40,076 bases of DNA from Acidobacteriaceae bacterium (GTDB lineage Bacteria > Acidobacteriota > Terriglobia > Terriglobales > Acidobacteriaceae). This document shows positions 6,446 through 13,321 of the stretch, piece after piece; positions within the stretch are counted from its first letter, which is position 1; each line of letters starts with the position of its first letter. The stretch is from the NCBI GenBank assembly GCA_003140235.1, contig PLJN01000124.1, positions 9,575 through 49,650 on the forward strand, written 5' to 3'. The notes below the pieces were generated by a model. The model saw nothing but the letters and a program-made list of their open reading frames with translations, was not told the DNA's origin and did not search any database. A program made the translations under genes and the position numbers.

Positions 6446-6504
6446 GGTCTGCTCGCGGTCACAGAATGGATGAAAAAGCAGATGGCTGAGAGAAAACTGG
6501 CGGT
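6446..6504 (+). repeat. Direct repeat copy B at the SDR start
   Basis: Partner of 6287-6345. It carries the authentic SDR start and a stranded copy of the last yihY codons, confirming that the duplicated unit spanned the yihY-SDR junction. Confidence 0.9.
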
Positions 6505-7282
6505 GGTCACGGGTGCGTCGAGCGGTATCGGTGCGATGTTCGCTAGGAAGCTGGCTGCGCGCGGATATGACTTGCTTCTCGTAGCGCGACGGGAAGACCG
6601 TTTGCGATCGCTGGCGGTGGAATTGTCGGAGATGTATCATGTCGACAGCGACGTTATGGTCGCCGATCTTGCCGCGGATGCGGATCGGGAGCGAGTGGCG
6701 GAACGGATTCGCTCCGCGTCGAATTTGGGATTGTTGGTGAACAACGCCGGATTCGGGACGCTGGGATTTTTCGCCGACAGCGATCTGGAGAGCCAGTTGC
6801 AGATGCATCGATTGCACGTGCTCGCGGCGATGCATCTGACTCATGCGGCGCTCACGAATTTGATTCCTCGCGGAGAGGGCGGCGTGATCAACGTATCGTC
6901 GGTCGCGGCATTCGGACAGTCGGCGGGAAGCGTCAGCTATTGCGCGACCAAAGGCTGGATGAACGATTTCACATCGGCTTTACATGCGGAACTGGAGGTG
7001 CAGAAATCGCCCGTCAAGGTGCAGGCGCTGTGCCCGGGATTTACGCTATCGGAATTTCACGACACGGCGGCAATCGACCGGAGTCCGATTCCCCAGAGCT
7101 TATGGATGACCGCGGACTTCGTCGTTAGCGAGTCGCTGCGCGGGTTCGACGAAGGGAAGTTGATCGTGATTCCGGGGTGGCGGTACAAGCTGATTGTGAT
7201 GTTCATGAAGGCGCTGCCGGGGTGGGCGTTGCGAAAGATGTCGGCGAAGGGGGCGGAGAGGTATCGGAAGCAGAAGGTGTGA
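6470..7282 (+). CDS. Short-chain dehydrogenase/reductase (SDR)
   Basis: A classical SDR of 270 aa. The nucleotide-binding motif TGASSGIG is at residues 14-21, NNAG at 91-94, the catalytic Ser at 143-144, and Tyr157 and Lys161 in YCATK. It reduces or oxidises a carbonyl/alcohol with NAD(P)H; the substrate is not predictable (the DltE-like subgroup is the nearest I can name). Two starts compete: ATG 6470 (MKKQMAERK) and ATG 6482 (MAERKLAVV). I keep 6470 because the same ATG is preserved in the duplicated remnant, but 6482 is plausible. A truncated copy of both its ends lies just upstream. Confidence 0.88.
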   Translation: MKKQMAERKLAVVTGASSGIGAMFARKLAARGYDLLLVARREDRLRSLAVELSEMYHVDSDVMVADLAADADRERVAERIRSASNLGLLVNNAGFGTLGFFADSDLESQLQMHRLHVLAAMHLTHAALTNLIPRGEGGVINVSSVAAFGQSAGSVSYCATKGWMNDFTSALHAELEVQKSPVKVQALCPGFTLSEFHDTAAIDRSPIPQSLWMTADFVVSESLRGFDEGKLIVIPGWRYKLIVMFMKALPGWALRKMSAKGAERYRKQKV

Positions 7283-7513
7283 ATTGGCCTTGTCTGTCCG
7301 CTCGCGGTTCGGCGACATTCTCGAAAACCTCGGGTTTGATCGCTCCTGCCGGTCGCGGTTCTACAACCTCCGGGCTGCTCCCGGATGGACCGATTGCCAA
7401 TCGGTCCGGAGGGCCGACGGGTGGATAACGAATGGGAATGAAAACGCAGTCGGAAGAGCCGCCTCAAGGCGGCTGCAGCCAGGATTGGCCGCCCTACAAG
7501 ACGCGATTACCGA
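7283..7513. repeat. Convergent intergenic region packed with palindromes
   Basis: Between the SDR and TIGR03435 stops lie a shortened version of the dispersed element (7289-7310), a perfect 9-bp hairpin GGACCGATT-GCC-AATCGGTCC at 7387-7407, and a perfect 8-bp hairpin AGCCGCCT-CA-AGGCGGCT at 7457-7474 followed by GCAGCCAGGATTGGCC. The last resembles a repeat I remember from acidobacterial genomes. They probably act as bidirectional 3'-end structures for two convergent genes. No coding sequence is credible here. Confidence 0.65.
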
Positions 7514-8362
7514 TCAGTTGGCGGTGGGGGTCTTTTCTGCCTTATCGATTACCAGTAGGTCGAGTTTCGCCTTGTTGGCCACCAGTCTCAAGCCGAGCTG
7601 ACGCTCCAGTGCGTCGACTAGCGTTGGACTTGGTTCGCTAGCGTTATCCGTTGGGGGTGGGAGCTGTCCCGGCGGAAGGTTGGGGGCGAACTCGATGCTG
7701 AAATCGTATTTGCCGGTCAGCCCTGTTTTGTCCAGCACGGGACGATCGAGCTGGCTCCCCAAGAGCACTGTCAATTTGGAGAGCGGCTGCGCTTTCGCAA
7801 CGGTGTGGGCAGTCGGCCTGTTCGAGCCCATCGTGATCGTCGTCACGAATCCGGGGCCGTTCAGCGCCATGTTCTTGTCCAACTTAGGAGGACCTTCGGC
7901 GTTGGGATCATCCACGGCTGTGTCCTTCAACTTGGAGCCGCCCTTGGCGACCACCAATTCCTCTACTTGGAACTCTTTGGATTCGTGGTGCAGAACCACG
8001 CCGAACCGCTCCGCTAGCAGACTCTGCCACATCACAATGACCTGATCCTTCGTCGCTCCCTCCGGGACCTTCGCGATGACGTGGTATCTTTCGGTCGACA
8101 TCCAAACGGGACCCCGCACCTGGTAGGACTTCACGTCATAAGCGGTCATGAGCATATCTATCAACCTCGCGTATTCCCACTTGATTTGTCCGGGGTCGGA
8201 CGATCCGGGACCGCCGCGAGCTGGTCCAAAGTAGACTCCTTCGCGTGGGGGAGGGGACGGCTTGACCGACGCCACTTCAAACGTCAGGGCGCGGGTGGGC
8301 TGCCCGAAGGCGAGCGCACACACGAGAATCGCCAGACCTACGCTGAACGGCACTAATCGCAT
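7514..8362 (-). CDS. Secreted TIGR03435-family soil-associated protein
   Basis: A 282-aa exported protein with the signature of the TIGR03435 family, abundant in Acidobacteriota and of unknown function: FEVASVKPSPPP after the signal, YHVIAKVPEGAT in the middle, LAERFGVVLHHE, and RPVLDKTGLTGKYDFSIEF near the end. The signal peptide is RLVPFSVGLAILVCALAFG. An upstream in-frame ATG at 8401 adds 13 charged residues before the signal. The ATG at 8362 gives a normal signal peptide and has a TATTTT hexamer 6 nt upstream, so I chose it. It is probably monocistronic. Confidence 0.9.
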   Translation of the reverse strand: MRLVPFSVGLAILVCALAFGQPTRALTFEVASVKPSPPPREGVYFGPARGGPGSSDPGQIKWEYARLIDMLMTAYDVKSYQVRGPVWMSTERYHVIAKVPEGATKDQVIVMWQSLLAERFGVVLHHESKEFQVEELVVAKGGSKLKDTAVDDPNAEGPPKLDKNMALNGPGFVTTITMGSNRPTAHTVAKAQPLSKLTVLLGSQLDRPVLDKTGLTGKYDFSIEFAPNLPPGQLPPPTDNASEPSPTLVDALERQLGLRLVANKAKLDLLVIDKAEKTPTAN

Positions 8363-8368
8363 ATTGGT

Positions 8369-8374
8369 AAAATA
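8369..8374 (-). promoter_or_regulatory. Candidate -10 hexamer (TATTTT) for a leaderless mRNA
   Basis: On the minus strand TATTTT is followed by ACCAAT and then the chosen ATG at 8362. The 6-nt spacing places the transcription start at or next to the start codon. No Shine-Dalgarno sequence is present. Confidence 0.45.
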
Positions 8375-8419
8375 GACGGAGTGGTTTTTAAAGCGTTTCA
8401 TTTTTTGTGGTGGAACCGC

Positions 8420-8477
8420 CTCGTCTGTTCGTTCCCTGACGGTCGCGGTTCAGTGTCGGAATTGCGATGGTCTCGGG
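8420..8477 (+). repeat. Dispersed element, copy 2
   Basis: Matches 6385-6442 in the same orientation, including the CCCTGACGGTCGCGGTTCAG core. The changes in the left arm (CCGC to TCGT) weaken the hairpin, so copy 2 may be an older, decaying copy. It lies between the divergent TIGR03435 and antitoxin genes. Confidence 0.7.
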
Positions 8478-8518
8478 CAGCGCTTCTTTTCGGTCTGCTA
8501 TCCTTAGCGGCAAGAGCG

Positions 8519-8537
8519 CGGAAATTCCGGATTTCCG
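8519..8537 (+). promoter_or_regulatory. Palindrome upstream of the antitoxin start (candidate operator)
   Basis: CGGAAAT-TCCGG-ATTTCCG is a perfect 7-bp inverted repeat ending 12 bp before the AbrB-type ATG at 8550. AbrB/MazE-type antitoxins usually repress their own promoter by binding such palindromes. Assignment rests on position only. Confidence 0.45.
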
Positions 8538-8549
8538 AACTAAGGCACT

Positions 8550-8885
8550 ATGAGCACCCTCGTCAAAGTTCAATCCAAGGGCCAAATGACCATCCCCCGC
8601 CGCGTGCGTTCCGCCGTCGGCTTGGTTGATGGCGACCTTGTCGAGGTGAAGGCGGTCGGCAAGAAAATCGTCATTACGCCGCAACTCGTGATCGATCGGT
8701 CTAAATTCCCAACCGCTGACGACGAATATACGCCGGCGCAGCGCCGCGTCATTGACGCGCGCCTCGCAAAATCCGATGACGACATCCGGCGCGGCCGGGT
8801 TTATGGTCCGTTTGACACTCACAAAGAATTCATCGCCTCGCTACGCCGGGAAGGCGCAAAGCTTCGTTCAAAGAACCAATCCTAA
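8550..8885 (+). CDS. AbrB/SpoVT-type DNA-binding antitoxin
   Basis: A 111-aa protein. Residues 1-45 form a swapped-hairpin AbrB domain: LVKVQSKGQMTIPRRVRSAVGLVDGDLVEVKAVGKKIVI. The C-terminal half (EYTPAQRRVIDARLAKSDDDIRRGRVYGPFDTHKEF) is a helical antitoxin tail of the type that wraps around RelE/ParE toxins. The start of a toxin gene follows 14 bp after the stop, so this is the first gene of a toxin-antitoxin pair, probably autoregulated through the upstream palindrome. The toxin frame is broken, leaving this as an orphan antitoxin if the sequence is right. Confidence 0.88.
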   Translation: MSTLVKVQSKGQMTIPRRVRSAVGLVDGDLVEVKAVGKKIVITPQLVIDRSKFPTADDEYTPAQRRVIDARLAKSDDDIRRGRVYGPFDTHKEFIASLRREGAKLRSKNQS

Positions 8886-8899
8886 GCGCGTGCAGGCCC

Positions 8900-9144
8900 A
8901 TGAGGCTCCTCTTCACCGCTCATTTCAATCGCGCCTTCAACGACGCTCCGAAACGAGTTCAGCGGGCGTTTGAGAAGCAGTCGCTGCTCTTGCTTCAGAA
9001 CCCGCGTCACCTTCCCTGCGCGCAAAAAAGTACAGCAGCGCTGAGGACAAGTGGCAGGCTCGCGTCAATCAAGACTGGCGCTTCTACTTCCGGATCGCGG
9101 GTGAGGCCTATATCATGACCCACATTACGTCTCACCCAAAATGA
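8900..9144 (+). pseudogene. RelE/ParE-type toxin gene with a frameshift
   Basis: The first half reads RLLFTAHFNRAFNDAPKRVQ and the second half, in another frame, KWQARVNQDWRFYFR then AYIMTHITSHPK and a TGA at 9142-9144. Together they make a normal RelE/ParE-fold toxin of about 81 residues. The switch falls near 9009-9020, where CACCTTCCCTGCGC would read through as HPSLRAKKY with one extra base. The total length of 245 nt is one base short of a whole number of codons. Either a decayed toxin or a one-base assembly error. No slippery heptamer for programmed shifting is seen. Confidence 0.8.
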
Positions 9145-9210
9145 GCGATTCATGCCGCCGTCGCTCTCTCAGTGATAAACTCATCCTTTCAAGGAGCATC
9201 CTCGATCACA

Positions 9211-10587
9211 ATGAACTCAAATCCTTCCCGCCGCGATGTCGTGAAGATGGCTGGCGCTGCGTCCGCCGCTGTTGGACCGTTTATTCAGAAAGTCAGAGCC
9301 GCGAACGATCAGGTGCAGTACGGGTTCATCGGCACTGGCAGCCGGGGCACTTATTTGCTCGGCCATCTTGCCAAGATCGATAGCGGACGATGCGTCGCCG
9401 TGTGCGACCTCGATCCGGCGCATGCCGACAAGGCGGCCGGCGTTATCGGGACGAATCCGCAGAAATTTAAAGATCATCGCGAGCTGCTGGCGGCTAAGAA
9501 TATCGACGCGGTGTTGATTGCCGTGCCCTTGTACGAGCACTTCCGCGTTACCAAAGACGCGCTCGAAGCTGGCAAACACGTGTTCTGCGAGAAGAGCCTG
9601 GTGTTCAAGCCGGAAGAAGTTCACGCATTGCGCGCGCTGGTGACCGCGCGTCCTAAGCAGGTGATGCAGGTGGGCTTGCAGCGGCGCTACAGCAAGTTTT
9701 ATCAGGCTGTGAACGACATGGTTACCAAAGGCGTGTTGGGCGATGTGAAACACGTCTACGCGCAGTGGCATCGCAACGATGTGTTTCGGCGGACATCCTC
9801 ATGGACGATGAAACCGGGCGGTAGAACCAATCCGGGGAATTGGCGATTGTTCCGCGAGTTTTCAGGGGGCCCCGCGGCTGAGCTTGCTTCGCACCAGATC
9901 GACATCGCCGATTGGATGCTCGGCAGTACGCCGGATTTTGTGGTGGGCGTGGGCGATACCAGCACCATTCACGACGGGCGCGATATTTTCGACAACCTCG
10001 AGCTGATCTTCAAATATCCGGGCGGCAGGAAAACGATCTGGAGCGGTGTGTGCACTTCCTCGCATCTGCCGCTGCTCAATTGCACGCGGACGGAGATGGG
10101 CGAGTTGATTATGGGCACCGAGGGATCGGTCCACATTACTGTCGGCGACGATACGCATCCGGCGACGGCGATGTGGTTTCCGGAGCCGCCGAAGCCGCAA
10201 ACATCGACCTCGACCGAGAAAGAGAAGGAGCATAAGGCGGGAGCGACCATGGTGTCGGTGGCCGCGGGCAAGTCGCTGCCGATTCTTCTATCGAAGGACG
10301 AGATCACGAGCAACGACGGCTTTGTCAATAAAGAGCTGAAGTTCGCGCGGCGCTGGCTGTACAACAAGGGCGTGATGGTGCCCGAGGAAGACAAGAATCC
10401 GGTGGATAACGAGCTCGAGGGATTTTTGCAATGCTGCCGCGACGGGAAGCGGCCGCTGGCCGACGTCGAGGTGGGGCTGCACGATTCGATCGCGGTGATG
10501 TTCTCTAATATGTGCGCCGATCAGGAACGGCGCGTGAACTTTAACGAGATCGACAAGCTGGGGCTCGCGGGCGCGAAGAAAGCGTAG
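9211..10587 (+). CDS. Tat-exported Gfo/Idh/MocA family oxidoreductase
   Basis: A 458-aa protein. The N-terminus SRRDVVKMAGAASAA is a twin-arginine signal. A Rossmann fold follows with QYGFIGTGSRGTYLLGHLAK, then DAVLIAVP and HVFCEKSLVFKPEEV; the usual EKP motif is EKS here. The C-terminal domain has the family's EFSGGPAAELASHQIDIADWML. The family oxidises or epimerises sugars and cyclitols with NAD(P). The Tat signal implies folded export with bound cofactor, and exported members are common in Acidobacteriota and Planctomycetes. An upstream in-frame start at 9172 would bury the Tat signal inside the protein, so ATG 9211 is preferred. Confidence 0.9.
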   Translation: MNSNPSRRDVVKMAGAASAAVGPFIQKVRAANDQVQYGFIGTGSRGTYLLGHLAKIDSGRCVAVCDLDPAHADKAAGVIGTNPQKFKDHRELLAAKNIDAVLIAVPLYEHFRVTKDALEAGKHVFCEKSLVFKPEEVHALRALVTARPKQVMQVGLQRRYSKFYQAVNDMVTKGVLGDVKHVYAQWHRNDVFRRTSSWTMKPGGRTNPGNWRLFREFSGGPAAELASHQIDIADWMLGSTPDFVVGVGDTSTIHDGRDIFDNLELIFKYPGGRKTIWSGVCTSSHLPLLNCTRTEMGELIMGTEGSVHITVGDDTHPATAMWFPEPPKPQTSTSTEKEKEHKAGATMVSVAAGKSLPILLSKDEITSNDGFVNKELKFARRWLYNKGVMVPEEDKNPVDNELEGFLQCCRDGKRPLADVEVGLHDSIAVMFSNMCADQERRVNFNEIDKLGLAGAKKA

Positions 10588-10589
10588 AA

Positions 10590-10704
10590 ATGGGGATCGT
10601 GGGGCGAAAGCCGGGACAGACCGCTCTGTCCACGCGGCGTCGACGGAGTGTGGTGCTTTCGCGAGAGACAGTGCGCGCCTTGGGACAGAGAGGTCAGTCC
10701 CCAT
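10590..10704 (+). promoter_or_regulatory. Structured leader candidate upstream of the VWFA operon
   Basis: Three nested inverted repeats fill the gap. ATGGGGA (10590-10596) pairs with TCCCCAT (10698-10704), which includes the AT of the VWFA start codon. GCGAAAGC (10604-10611) pairs with GCTTTCGC (10655-10662). Inside it, GGACAGA-CCGC-TCTGTCC (10614-10631) is a perfect hairpin. No known riboswitch class fits. It could be a repeat element or a leader that masks the start codon. Confidence 0.45.
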
Positions 10705-11599
10705 GTTTTCGCGGACTGTCGCGTTGGTTCTGCTCTTGGCGATGACGCTGGCGGCGCAATCGACGTTTACGGTGCATGTGAAGCTGGTGCGGCTGCTGGT
10801 CAGCGTGAAGAATCAGGCGGGGGATTTAGTCGGCTCGCTCGAGCGCAACGAATTTAACGTTTACGATTGCGGCGTGAAGCAGGAGGTCGCGGTGTTTGAG
10901 CATCAGACTACGATGCCGCTGTCTGTTGCCGTGCTGGTGGACGCCAGCGGGTCCACGCTGAAGGACATTCGCTACGAGACTACTTCCATCGGGAAGTTTT
11001 TCAAGGCGCTTCTTAGAGAAGGCAACGCCGGCGACATGGCTGCGCTGTACTCGTTCAACTACGATGTAACCCGAATGCGCGTTTTCACGCGAAGCCTGAA
11101 TCAGCTTGTGGATCAGCTGGGGAGGATTAAGCCAACGGCGGGCACGTCGCTTTACGACGCGGTGCATTTCGCGGGGCATGATTTGCAGGGACGTGAGGGG
11201 CGGCACGTGATGGTGATCGTGAGCGATGGAGGCGACACCACCAGCCATTACAAATATCACGACGCTCTGGAGGCCGCGCAGAAGGCTGACGCTGTGATCT
11301 ATCCGATTATCGTGGTGCCCATCGAAAGCGATGCGGGCCGCAATATCGGCGGCGAGCATACTCTGATGCAATTCGCGTCCAACACTGGAGGGCGCGTGTT
11401 TTATCCGTCGGATGCCGCCGGGCTGGACAAGGCGTTTGGCGAAATTCTGCTGGACCTGCGCACGCAGTACATGATCGGTTACTATCCGAAGGATCAGCCG
11501 AAGGACGCGCCGCGATTTCATCCGGTGAAAGTGGAGCTGAAGCGCGGGGATTTGCGGGCCTCGACGCGCAGCGGCTATTATGGAGATGTAGTTCCCTAA
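10703..11599 (+). CDS. Secreted VWFA-related acidobacterial-type protein
   Basis: A 298-aa protein with a Sec signal peptide (residues 1-19), a short beta domain and a von Willebrand factor A domain whose MIDAS motif DASGS is at residues 80-84. A TAGTSLYDAV strand and VSDGGDTT complete the metal site. The C-terminal LRTQYMIGYYPKDQ is typical of the VWFA-related Acidobacterial domain (TIGR03436) proteins. The likely role is metal-dependent protein binding outside the cytoplasmic membrane; the partner is unknown. It heads a three-gene operon: 11 bp to the Hfq-like gene, which abuts suhB. Confidence 0.92.
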   Translation: MFSRTVALVLLLAMTLAAQSTFTVHVKLVRLLVSVKNQAGDLVGSLERNEFNVYDCGVKQEVAVFEHQTTMPLSVAVLVDASGSTLKDIRYETTSIGKFFKALLREGNAGDMAALYSFNYDVTRMRVFTRSLNQLVDQLGRIKPTAGTSLYDAVHFAGHDLQGREGRHVMVIVSDGGDTTSHYKYHDALEAAQKADAVIYPIIVVPIESDAGRNIGGEHTLMQFASNTGGRVFYPSDAAGLDKAFGEILLDLRTQYMIGYYPKDQPKDAPRFHPVKVELKRGDLRASTRSGYYGDVVP

Positions 11600-11610
11600 G
11601 TCTTCATCCC

Positions 11611-11844
11611 GTGCCCGGAAAAATCAGCCAAGCAAAAGCTCCCGATCAGACATTTGAAGAAGTGAAATATCTTCGTCATCTGATCGACGATCGCGTTCCC
11701 GTGCGGGTCCGGTTGAGCGACAACCAGGAAGTGGATGGCATAGTGGAGTTTTACGACGCCACGTTTATTCGCATCACCCGCAACGGGGAACCAAATCTTT
11801 TCCTGTTCAAGCACGACATCAAATACTTGTACGAATTGAGCTAA
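11611..11844 (+). CDS. Hfq-like Sm-fold RNA-binding protein
   Basis: A 77-aa protein laid out as Hfq: a Gln-containing N-terminal helix (DQTFEEVKYLRHLIDD), an Sm1-like region PVRVRLSDNQEVDGIVEFYDATFIRI and an Sm2-like FKHDIKYLYE that matches the Hfq YKHAISTI motif. Hfq hexamers bind small RNAs and mRNAs; here the proximal-face motif is FKHD rather than YKHA, and the Sm1 loop lacks the usual NGI. It starts at GTG 11611, 11 bp after the VWFA stop, and its TAA touches the suhB ATG. The position outside the common miaA-hfq-hflX setting is unusual. Confident of the fold, less so of canonical Hfq function. Confidence 0.75.
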   Translation: MPGKISQAKAPDQTFEEVKYLRHLIDDRVPVRVRLSDNQEVDGIVEFYDATFIRITRNGEPNLFLFKHDIKYLYELS

Positions 11845-12660
11845 ATGGCCGAATTTCTGGAAACCGCCGCCGAAATTGCGCGCGAGGCGGGCGCACTGAT
11901 CGCAAGCTACCATGCGCGGGGCATCGGGTTCGAATTGAAGGCAGATTACGATTTGGTCACTGAGGCGGATCGCGCTAGCGAGCGGCTAATCGTCGAGAGA
12001 CTGCGGAGTCATTTCCCGACGCATTCGGTGGAGGCCGAAGAGGGCGGAGGGCAGGAAGGGTCGTCGGAATACAGGTGGTACGTGGATCCGCTCGATGGGA
12101 CCACGAACTTCGCGCATGGTTTTCCGATGTTCAACGTGACGCTGGCGCTGGAGCGCGCGGGCGAACTGATTGCGGGCGTGGTCTACCATCCGATCCACGA
12201 CGAGATGTTCGCAGCCGAGGCGGGCGGCGGCGCGTATCTGAACAACCGGCGGATTCACGTATCAAAAGTTGCGCGAGTAGAAGACGCATTAGTGGCCACC
12301 GGGTTTCCTTCGCGCAAACGGCATGAGAATGTGAACGTGCATTTTTACTATCAGCTCGCGATGATGTCGCATGGAGTGCGGCGGGCGGGCGCGGCGGCGT
12401 TGGACCTGGCGTATGTGGCGTGCGGGCGGCTCGACGCATTTTGGGAGTTCGGTTTGAACCCGTGGGATATGGCGGCAGGCGCGCTGCTGGTGCGCGAGGC
12501 GGGCGGCAAGTGCGGCGATATGCATGGGGGTCCGTTCCATTTGCGAGGTCCGCACATGCTGGCGGATAATTCGCTGTTGAATGCTCCGATGGTCGAAGTG
12601 TTCGCGGAGATTTTTGCGGGGCAATACCGGTATCAGATGCCGGAGATGGGGAAGAGGTAG
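11845..12660 (+). CDS. suhB: Inositol monophosphatase family protein (SuhB-like)
   Basis: A 271-aa member of the Li-sensitive, Mg-dependent phosphomonoesterase family. Visible metal-binding motifs are EAEEGG (63-68), DPLDGTTNFAHGFP from residue 81, and the C-terminal NPWDMAAGALLVREAGG. It hydrolyses inositol-1-phosphate or related substrates; in E. coli SuhB also acts in rRNA transcription complexes. The ATG directly abuts the stop of the Hfq-like gene (TAAATG), implying coupled translation. The paralogues CysQ and fructose-1,6-bisphosphatase are less likely from the motif spacing. Confidence 0.93.
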   Translation: MAEFLETAAEIAREAGALIASYHARGIGFELKADYDLVTEADRASERLIVERLRSHFPTHSVEAEEGGGQEGSSEYRWYVDPLDGTTNFAHGFPMFNVTLALERAGELIAGVVYHPIHDEMFAAEAGGGAYLNNRRIHVSKVARVEDALVATGFPSRKRHENVNVHFYYQLAMMSHGVRRAGAAALDLAYVACGRLDAFWEFGLNPWDMAAGALLVREAGGKCGDMHGGPFHLRGPHMLADNSLLNAPMVEVFAEIFAGQYRYQMPEMGKR

Positions 12661-12674
12661 CCAGTAGCCAGAAT
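12658..12674. repeat. TAGCCAG tandem repeat at the convergent suhB/gph gap
   Basis: TAGCCAGTAGCCAG starts at the suhB stop codon and ends just before the opposing phosphatase gene. It is the same unit as at 691-724 on the other strand, suggesting a dispersed short repeat placed at gene ends. Confidence 0.5.
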
Positions 12675-13321
12675 CAGGGCGCGGTAACCATGCCGACCAG
12701 CTCGCTCAGATCGTCGATGACGAAATCGGGCGGCGCTTCGGCGAATGTTTCGGGCTGAAATCCCCAGCTGACGCCGCAGGCGCGCACTTGGGCGTTGCGA
12801 GCCGTCATCACATCCACAGCGCTATCGCCAACCATGATGGTTCGGTCGCGCCCGATGCCCGATTCCTCCATTAGTAATTCAATGCCTTTCGGATGAGGCT
12901 TCTTCTCCTCGAAACTGTTGCCGCCGTATATGCGGAAAAAATGGCCGTCGAGACCGAGGCCCTTGATCAAGTGCTCACTGAAGCGCACGGGCTTGTTGGT
13001 CAGCACCGCCATTTTCACATCCGCCGCGAGCAATTCGTCGAGCGCTTCGCGAACGCCTGGATACAGCGTGGTCGCATCCAGCATGTGGTCGCGATAGTAC
13101 TCGAGAAAAAATTTAAGTCCACGCTCGATCTCCTCTTCATCGCGGCCCGGAAGGGCTCGCCGCACCAGCACGGGCGCACCGTTGCCGACGTAGGAGTAGA
13201 CGGTTTCGTCGGCCAGCAGCGGCTCGCCCAAATGCGTGCGCATGGCATTCACGGAATCGGCGAGGTCGCGCTTGGAATCGATCAGCGTGCCGTCGAGGTC
13301 GAAAATTAAAAGTTCGTTCAA
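12674..13321 (-). CDS. gph: HAD-family phosphoglycolate phosphatase-like hydrolase
   Basis: A 215-aa HAD hydrolase. Motif I is FDLDGTLIDS (residues 7-16), with the nucleophile Asp and acid/base Asp; motif II is VLTNKP; motif III is the KKPHPKG lysine; motif IV is VGDSAVD. A helical cap lies between motifs I and II, as in phosphoglycolate phosphatases that clear 2-phosphoglycolate. Family members with other substrates (pyrophosphatase PpaX, beta-phosphoglucomutase) cannot be excluded. The start is TTG at 13321, overlapping the cvpA stop as TTGA. It lies in the purC-cvpA-gph run. Confidence 0.85.
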   Translation of the reverse strand: MNELLIFDLDGTLIDSKRDLADSVNAMRTHLGEPLLADETVYSYVGNGAPVLVRRALPGRDEEEIERGLKFFLEYYRDHMLDATTLYPGVREALDELLAADVKMAVLTNKPVRFSEHLIKGLGLDGHFFRIYGGNSFEEKKPHPKGIELLMEESGIGRDRTIMVGDSAVDVMTARNAQVRACGVSWGFQPETFAEAPPDFVIDDLSELVGMVTAP

